A DNA stretch of 9,023 nucleotides from Kouleothrix aurantiaca (lineage in GTDB: Bacteria; Chloroflexota; Chloroflexia; Chloroflexales; Roseiflexaceae), in NCBI GenBank assembly GCA_001399705.1, contig LJCR01000056.1, positions 1-9,023 on the forward strand. Reading direction: 5' to 3'. Under the pieces are notes generated by a model. It saw only the letters and a list, made by a program, of their open reading frames with translations, was not told the origin of the DNA and did not search any database. Both the position numbers and the translations under genes were made by a program. Below are positions 5,953-9,023 of this stretch, piece after piece (position 1 is the first letter of the stretch; the number at the start of each line of letters is the position of its first letter).

Positions 5953-6528
5953 ATGAGTAGCGAGCCAAAAAACAAATTTACGCTCAGCGTCGAAAAGCTA
6001 CTGACGCCTGATACCCTGAAACGCAACCTTATCGTTGCATCCCTTTATCTGTCGGCGTACGAAATTCTAAAGGGAGCTGTCATTGACCAGCCAAAATCGT
6101 TCTTTACCGACTTCACAAGTGAGGGCTTCGAGCCTGGCAAAAAGTACAAGGATGAAGTTCGAAGCCTACACAAAGATGAATTTCAAGCATCGTGCTTGTG
6201 GCATCTGAGAAACGATATCATCACTCAAGCTGAGTTCGACGAAATCCAGGTTCTGCGGCGGCACCGCAACGAAATTGCGCATGAATTGGCCAGCTTCCTC
6301 ATTGATATCGACAAAGAGGTGAACATTCATTACCTGCGCGCCATTCTGCGGCTTCTCACGAAAATAGACCGCTGGTGGATTATGAGCTTCGAGCTGCCGA
6401 TAAATCCTGACTGTGACGAGGTTGAGGTCAATGAGGAGGACGTAAAATCAGGTCGGATGGTTCTGCTGGATGTGATTATCCAAAGCGCGCTGGAAAGTGA
6501 GAGTCCGAACAATACCTCCACAAGTTAA
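5953..6528 (+). CDS. HEPN-domain protein with R-x4-H motif, candidate RNase effector
   Basis: 191 residues; AAGGGA lies 8 nt before the ATG and the upstream stop is 12 nt away, so it is cotranscribed with the preceding gene. After LIVASLYLSAYEILKGAVID (25-45) comes a helix-rich body and, at 101-113, LRRHRNEIAHELA. R105-x4-H110 is the classical HEPN ribonuclease motif (R-x4-6-H, commonly RNxxxH). The polar residue right after the Arg (Asn) and the following helix with a buried ILRLLTKIDRWW stretch also fit. HEPN domains are found in TA systems, Abi and RM-associated proteins and cut RNA. The C-terminal acidic stretch (about 153-165) is unusual. The target and any trigger are unknown. Catalytic ability is inferred from the motif alone. 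Confidence 0.7.
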   Translation: MSSEPKNKFTLSVEKLLTPDTLKRNLIVASLYLSAYEILKGAVIDQPKSFFTDFTSEGFEPGKKYKDEVRSLHKDEFQASCLWHLRNDIITQAEFDEIQVLRRHRNEIAHELASFLIDIDKEVNIHYLRAILRLLTKIDRWWIMSFELPINPDCDEVEVNEEDVKSGRMVLLDVIIQSALESESPNNTSTS

Positions 6529-6595
6529 GCACATCGGACACAGGCGCTCGAAAGTTGAACATAATCCCGTGAACCGCATTCGTTTTTACAAGCTG

Positions 6596-7708
6596 TTAAA
6601 GCGCATCAAATGGCTTCTCTATCACCTGAAAGGCGACTTCGACCGGACGGCCAAGTAAACTTGTAAGCACGGCCCCCACCTCATCAGCCCGTGCCGATAG
6701 CGCAGATCGTGCTGACTTTGATGCCAGCGCAATCTTAACTTGGTCTCCTTCTGCATCAACAATCAACATCGCACTGGCAACAGTTGAATATACCTCGGGC
6801 GGTTGCTCCTCCCTAATCACCTCTTCGAGCTTGTTTGTCAGGTTCACCAGCTCGTCTGGCGCTTGGTGAGTTTCGACAATCCAATCCAGCCACGAGCGTG
6901 CTGGAGCTGCACCGGCTTGCTCAACCTGGAGCCGGCGTCGTTCCTTCTCTGCCTGCTCTGCTTCGCGCTGCTCTTTGGGTTTATAGCCGGCTGGTGGACC
7001 CCAGTCCTCTTCGATTGCACGGCGAATGTAGCCAGGTGGGTTCTTGATTTTGCCTGGGTTTATCTCTTCCTCAAAGTCGTAATAATCAGCTTTTTGCTCA
7101 ACTCGCTGTCTGTTGTATCGACTTGCGAGGCGCTGTGAGATCTTTTCCGGAATTCCCTTCATTTTTAAAAGCTCTACAACACCAAGTGGTGCGTTAGCAC
7201 CGCCGCTACTGTTGTTGTTCTCTTCTGAATCTTCTTGATCCTTATTATGTGGTGACACTGGCGTCACTTCCTGATGTGACACTGGTGTCACTTCTGGAGA
7301 TGAAGAATTGTCACTTCTAGCCTGATTGAAAATCTTGTCCGGGTCAACGTCAAGAATATGGTATACGTTCGTTTGCCCTAAGCCGCGCCTTTTTGCTTTT
7401 ATGAAACCTAAATCTTCTAACTCTTGAAGATATCTAACCACGCTTCGTTTGTTTACACCTAGATCACTGGAAAGTTTGTCTTGGCCAGGGAAACAACTAT
7501 TTTGCTTCCACGCATAGCTCAATAAAAGCGAGTATGTTAGTCGAGCACCAAACGATACAGAAGGATTGGAAAGGATGTAATTTGGGACAGCCGTGAAGCC
7601 TCGGCGAAGAGCAGGGTTATCAATAATTAATGTGTTTGGCTCCAATGGCTCTAGCTGAGACGGTTCTAGGTCATTGACATTGGCTTTGGGGCTTGGTATT
7701 TTAGACAT
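6596..7708 (-). CDS. Winged-helix (HTH_36-type) plasmid replication initiator-like protein
   Basis: 370 residues. The N-terminal domain, about 37-118 (GFTAVPNYIL...SFGARLTYSLLLSYAWKQNSCFPGQDKLSSDLGVNKRSVVRYLQELEDLGFIKAKRRG), is a winged helix of the HTH_36/RepA_N-like replication initiator kind. A low-complexity linker (about 130-172) contains a VTPVS repeat. A 'KNPPGYIRRAIEEDW' step (222-236) is common in such initiators. The C-terminal region (about 308-362, ending LLGRPVEVAF) recalls DnaA domain I, a loose resemblance. A charged helix lies between (about 244-265). There is no clear Shine-Dalgarno before its ATG at 7708; a 10-codon leader ORF overlaps it and may couple its translation. Iteron-like DNA repeats sit in the linker. 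It converges on the HEPN operon. Replication initiator is the best call; a phage or transcription regulator is possible. Confidence 0.75.
   Translation of the reverse strand: MSKIPSPKANVNDLEPSQLEPLEPNTLIIDNPALRRGFTAVPNYILSNPSVSFGARLTYSLLLSYAWKQNSCFPGQDKLSSDLGVNKRSVVRYLQELEDLGFIKAKRRGLGQTNVYHILDVDPDKIFNQARSDNSSSPEVTPVSHQEVTPVSPHNKDQEDSEENNNSSGGANAPLGVVELLKMKGIPEKISQRLASRYNRQRVEQKADYYDFEEEINPGKIKNPPGYIRRAIEEDWGPPAGYKPKEQREAEQAEKERRRLQVEQAGAAPARSWLDWIVETHQAPDELVNLTNKLEEVIREEQPPEVYSTVASAMLIVDAEGDQVKIALASKSARSALSARADEVGAVLTSLLGRPVEVAFQVIEKPFDAL
7252..7317. repeat. Three iteron-like repeats (GTCACTTC unit) inside the initiator gene
   Basis: The unit GTCACTTC occurs at 7263-7270, 7287-7294 and 7310-7317, with 24- and 23-nt spacing. 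The first two are each preceded by GTGACACTGG, making imperfect palindromic blocks GTGACACTGGCGTCAC (7252-7267) and GTGACACTGGTGTCAC (7276-7291). In the protein they encode the VTPVS repeat in the non-conserved linker. RepA_N-type initiators carry their own origin in this place, so an internal origin is a reasonable guess, not proven. Confidence 0.55.
7674..7702 (+). promoter_or_regulatory. Plus-strand promoter for a candidate antisense RNA
   Basis: TTGACA (7674-7679, a perfect -35), a spacer of exactly 17 nt (7680-7696) and TATTTT (7697-7702, 4 of 6 to the -10 consensus). Transcription would start near 7709, immediately after the initiator's start codon on the opposite strand, and run across its leader. 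Confidence 0.5.
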
Positions 7709-7733
7709 AAGTTTGGACTGGTTCGTATCTCAT
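7701..7733 (-). CDS. 10-codon leader ORF overlapping the initiator start
   Basis: MRYEPVQTYV, from ATG at 7733 to TAA at 7701. It overlaps the initiator's ATG (7708-7706) by 8 nt in a different frame, so a ribosome stopping here would be next to the initiator's start. It has a GGAAAGG-type ribosome-binding site (7747-7741) with 7-nt spacing, while the initiator has none. A 6-bp stem (GACTGG/CCAGTC, 7716-7721 with 7746-7751) overlaps the last bases of that site. This is the layout of coupled leader peptides in IncFII-type replication control (tap-repA); the application here is inference. Confidence 0.5.
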   Translation of the reverse strand: MRYEPVQTYV

Positions 7734-7863
7734 AAAAGGGCCTTTCCAGTCATTTGGCCGGCTCGTTCTTTAGTCTTTGGCGAGACTTATTTAATTTTTC
7801 GAGGTTGTTTTTCTTCTCACGAATGCTTGTTACATTTTGAGAGGTAAGGCAACCTCTTTTTTT
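7709..7863 (+). ncRNA. Candidate antisense RNA to the initiator leader
   Basis: A transcript of about 155 nt is predicted from the promoter at 7674-7702 to the terminator at 7840-7863. It is complementary to the initiator mRNA upstream of its start and to the leader ORF with its ribosome-binding site. It can fold into hairpins GACTGG/CCAGTC (7716-7751), AGTCT-TTGGCG-AGACT (7772-7787) and the terminator. No other plus-strand gene lies in between that would explain the promoter and terminator. This is the arrangement of counter-transcribed copy-number RNAs of plasmids. Boundaries are approximate and existence is unproven. Confidence 0.45.
7840..7863 (+). terminator. Intrinsic terminator with T7 tail
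   Basis: AGAGGT (7840-7845), loop AAGGCA, ACCTCT (7852-7857), running into seven T's (7857-7863). It lies in non-coding DNA on the plus strand, downstream of no protein gene on that strand, which is why it is assigned to the candidate antisense RNA. The remainder up to 7959 is AT-rich with a 7-bp inverted repeat CAAATAT/ATATTTG (7887-7893, 7911-7917) and may hold the initiator's own promoter, which I could not place. Confidence 0.7.
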
Positions 7864-7959
7864 GTTATCTGCAAATCAGAGTAACGCAAATATTTTCCGC
7901 TAGCAAGTAGATATTTGGCCTTACAGAACCAAATAACCATTATTGGGCTATGCGAAAGC

Positions 7960-7988
7960 TTGTTCTAATTTGATGAAACGTGTACAAT
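7960..7988 (+). promoter_or_regulatory. Promoter of the VapBC-type operon, predicted leaderless
   Basis: TTGTTC (7960-7965), a 17-nt spacer and TACAAT (7983-7988, 5 of 6 to consensus). The start site 7 nt after the -10 box falls at 7995-7996, which is the ATG of the antitoxin gene, and no Shine-Dalgarno precedes that ATG. CGTGT is repeated directly around the -10 box (7979-7983 and 7989-7993), a possible antitoxin operator. Confidence 0.6.
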
Positions 7989-7995
7989 CGTGTGT

Positions 7996-8268
7996 ATGCC
8001 AAATACACCGACAAGAGAACGAGTGCGTCTGAACATAACTATGCCGAAGAGCTTGGTCAAAGCCCTGCGAAAAGAGGTATCTACCACAGGAAAGAGTAAG
8101 TTTATAGCCGAGGCTGTAGAAGAGAAGATGGCGCGGCTGCGGCGCGAACAGGCATTGAAGGCATTAGAGAAGTTGCCGCCAGCGCTACCACATATCAAGG
8201 ACAGTGCGACGTTTATCAGCGAATTGCGATCAGAGAATGAAGAGCGGGCCAATCGCCTCGGTATATGA
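7996..8268 (+). CDS. Ribbon-helix-helix antitoxin (VapB-type)
   Basis: 90 residues from ATG at 7996; a GTG two codons upstream is less likely. Residues about 8-40 (RVRLNITMPKSLVKALRKEVSTTGKSKFIAEAVEE) show the RHH/CopG pattern: an alternating strand (RLNITMP) for the DNA-binding ribbon, then two helices separated by a short turn, with 'SKFIAEAV' as helix 2. The C-terminal half (ALEKLPPALPHIKDSATFISELRSENEERANRLGI) has the hydrophobic/acidic look of the toxin-wrapping tail. The stop overlaps the start of the toxin gene by 4 nt (ATGA, 8265-8268), ensuring coupled translation. It likely represses its own promoter, perhaps through the CGTGT repeats. It lacks a leader and Shine-Dalgarno. Confidence 0.85.
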   Translation: MPNTPTRERVRLNITMPKSLVKALRKEVSTTGKSKFIAEAVEEKMARLRREQALKALEKLPPALPHIKDSATFISELRSENEERANRLGI

Positions 8269-8651
8269 CCTATCTGATTGACAGTGATATCCTAATTGAT
8301 TTCTTTAATAAAGTAGAGCCCGGTCAAGGTCTGGTAAAAGAGTTTTTGAAGGAAGGGAACGACGTTGTTATATCGGTTCTTTCCATTACTGAAATATGCG
8401 CCGGTTGGAGTGAGAAAGAAAGCAAGGTTTACCTGCCGCTTCTCTATGACCTTTTTTCCGTCTTACCTGTTACTAAAGAGGTGGCCGAATTATCCGGCAG
8501 ATTGCGTTACGATTATAAACATAATCATCAAAGGAAGCTGAAAACAATCGACACAACGATTGCGGCGACTGCGATAACTAAGGGGTTTCATTTTGCGACA
8601 AAGAATCTTAAGGATTACCCGATGCCAGAACTAAAACTATATACTCAGTAG
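8265..8651 (+). CDS. PIN-domain toxin, VapC-type ribonuclease
   Basis: 128 residues, the usual PIN-toxin length, beginning with ATGA overlap on the antitoxin stop. Hallmark acidic residues are visible: YLIDSDILIDFF (D6 and D8) at the N-terminus, SITEICAGW (E43) in the first helix region, TIDTTIAATA (D95 region, the conserved 'D..IAA.A' step), and a C-terminal ATKNLKDYP corresponding to the 'TxNxxDF' motif of the family. PIN toxins cleave specific RNAs using Mg2+ held by these acidic residues, and are held inactive by the antitoxin. Genetic pairing with a ribbon-helix-helix protein makes the VapBC class secure. It ends 11 nt before the convergent recombinase. Confidence 0.9.
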   Translation: MTYLIDSDILIDFFNKVEPGQGLVKEFLKEGNDVVISVLSITEICAGWSEKESKVYLPLLYDLFSVLPVTKEVAELSGRLRYDYKHNHQRKLKTIDTTIAATAITKGFHFATKNLKDYPMPELKLYTQ

Positions 8652-8662
8652 TTCGGAAAACC

Positions 8663-9023
8663 TCATTCCAACGCATTGCGCTGCGCAGCTCGGCGCTGCT
8701 CTTTGCCGGCGAGACGGGAGTAGAGGTTTGCATTGGTAATACCCATGTTGTTCTGTAAAACTTTCAGGTCGGTTCCTTTGAGCGCATGATGCGTGCCGTA
8801 GGTGTGGCGCAGCGTCATCGGTGAACCTTCGTGGATACCCGCTTTGTCGAGATACTTTCTGACCTTTTTCTGGATTTCTCGTGTTGTTAACGGCCGGCGA
8901 TTCCTCGATATCCATAACTCAGAACAGCCCACGTCGGGCCGTACCCGCAGATAGGCGGCGAGCGCCTCACATGCACGGTAATTGAGTGGCAACATAGCAA
9001 CCCTACCGCCCCTGCGCTTGACC
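8663..9023 (-). CDS. Tyrosine recombinase/integrase, C-terminal part (cut by window edge), possibly degenerate
   Basis: The frame stays open to the right edge, reading VKRRGGRVA before MLPLNYRACEALAAYL, the usual 'GKGgK.R.vPL...a..aL..Y' beta-hairpin and helix of phage-integrase-type recombinases; so the first ATG at 8995 is not the true start. Further motifs: LWISRNRRPLTTREIQKKVRKYLDKAGI, then SPMTLRHTYGTHHALKGTDLKVLQNNMGITNANLYSRLAG. The conserved Arg (LRH) and Tyr (ANLY) are there. The His in 'PHxLRH' is Met here, and the His/Trp in 'LGHssI' reads Asn, so the active site looks altered. It may still bind DNA, may be a diverged Xer/integrase or may be inactive. The catalytic first Arg is outside the window. 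It converges on the VapC gene. Confidence 0.75.
   Translation of the reverse strand, partial: VKRRGGRVAMLPLNYRACEALAAYLRVRPDVGCSELWISRNRRPLTTREIQKKVRKYLDKAGIHEGSPMTLRHTYGTHHALKGTDLKVLQNNMGITNANLYSRLAGKEQRRAAQRNALE

Noticed and set aside
1..9023. CRISPR array, tRNA or rRNA genes
   Set aside because: No regularly spaced direct repeats of 20-40 nt with unique spacers, and no cloverleaf or rRNA stretches, were seen.

Overview
The window looks like an accessory, plasmid-type or integrative-conjugative region from a Chloroflexota-like bacterium. The taxonomic hint is a membrane-anchored zinc-ribbon protein with a long Thr/Pro linker made of TATP/PTPxP-type steps, a style very common in Chloroflexota surface proteins. 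This is inference; there is no rRNA or core gene here to confirm it. The element type follows from its genes: a Walker A ATPase of the conjugation/DNA-transfer type (cut by the left edge), a replication-relaxation (Replic_Relax) protein, a winged-helix plasmid-style replication initiator, a VapBC-type toxin-antitoxin pair and a tyrosine recombinase fragment (cut by the right edge).

Layout. 1-1712 (minus) is a tight operon: TM/zinc-ribbon protein, then a second zinc-ribbon protein, then the ATPase, joined by a 10-nt gap and a GTGA stop/start overlap. 1835-2188 (plus) is a small divergent gene, again zinc-ribbon plus one TM helix. It converges on a NYN-domain ribonuclease-like gene (2257-2997, minus) across a 9-bp UUCG-loop terminator hairpin. 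Upstream of the NYN gene lies about 350 nt of non-coding, strongly foldable DNA. It ends in an 11-12 bp stem plus six T's placed only 13 nt before the NYN Shine-Dalgarno, which suggests attenuation. Replic_Relax (3355-4245, minus) follows, then about 460 nt of nested inverted repeats and 3-nt-loop hairpins, then a solitary HicB-like gene (4704-4988, minus). 5290-6528 (plus) is a two-gene operon whose second product carries a HEPN-type R-x4-H motif and whose first looks like a second, non-catalytic helical partner; this is a candidate defence/TA module.

6596-7708 (minus) is the putative replication initiator. Its upstream region shows the parts of a plasmid copy-control system: an overlapping 10-codon leader ORF with its own ribosome-binding site, a plus-strand promoter plus terminator predicting an antisense RNA of about 155 nt across that leader, and three iteron-like repeats inside the initiator gene. 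A VapBC-type pair (7996-8651, plus) starts from a promoter placed so that its mRNA would be leaderless. It converges on the C-terminal part of a tyrosine recombinase (8663-9023, minus) in which both usual catalytic histidine positions look substituted.

Taken together, the genes make sense as a self-maintaining mobile replicon: replication (initiator plus candidate antisense control), transfer (ATPase, Replic_Relax, possible oriT-like structured DNA), stability and defence (VapBC, HEPN pair, HicB-like, NYN), and recombination. The most unusual signals are the candidate antisense/leader-peptide control of the initiator, the terminator-leader in front of the NYN gene, the nested inverted-repeat region beside Replic_Relax, and the HEPN two-gene operon.
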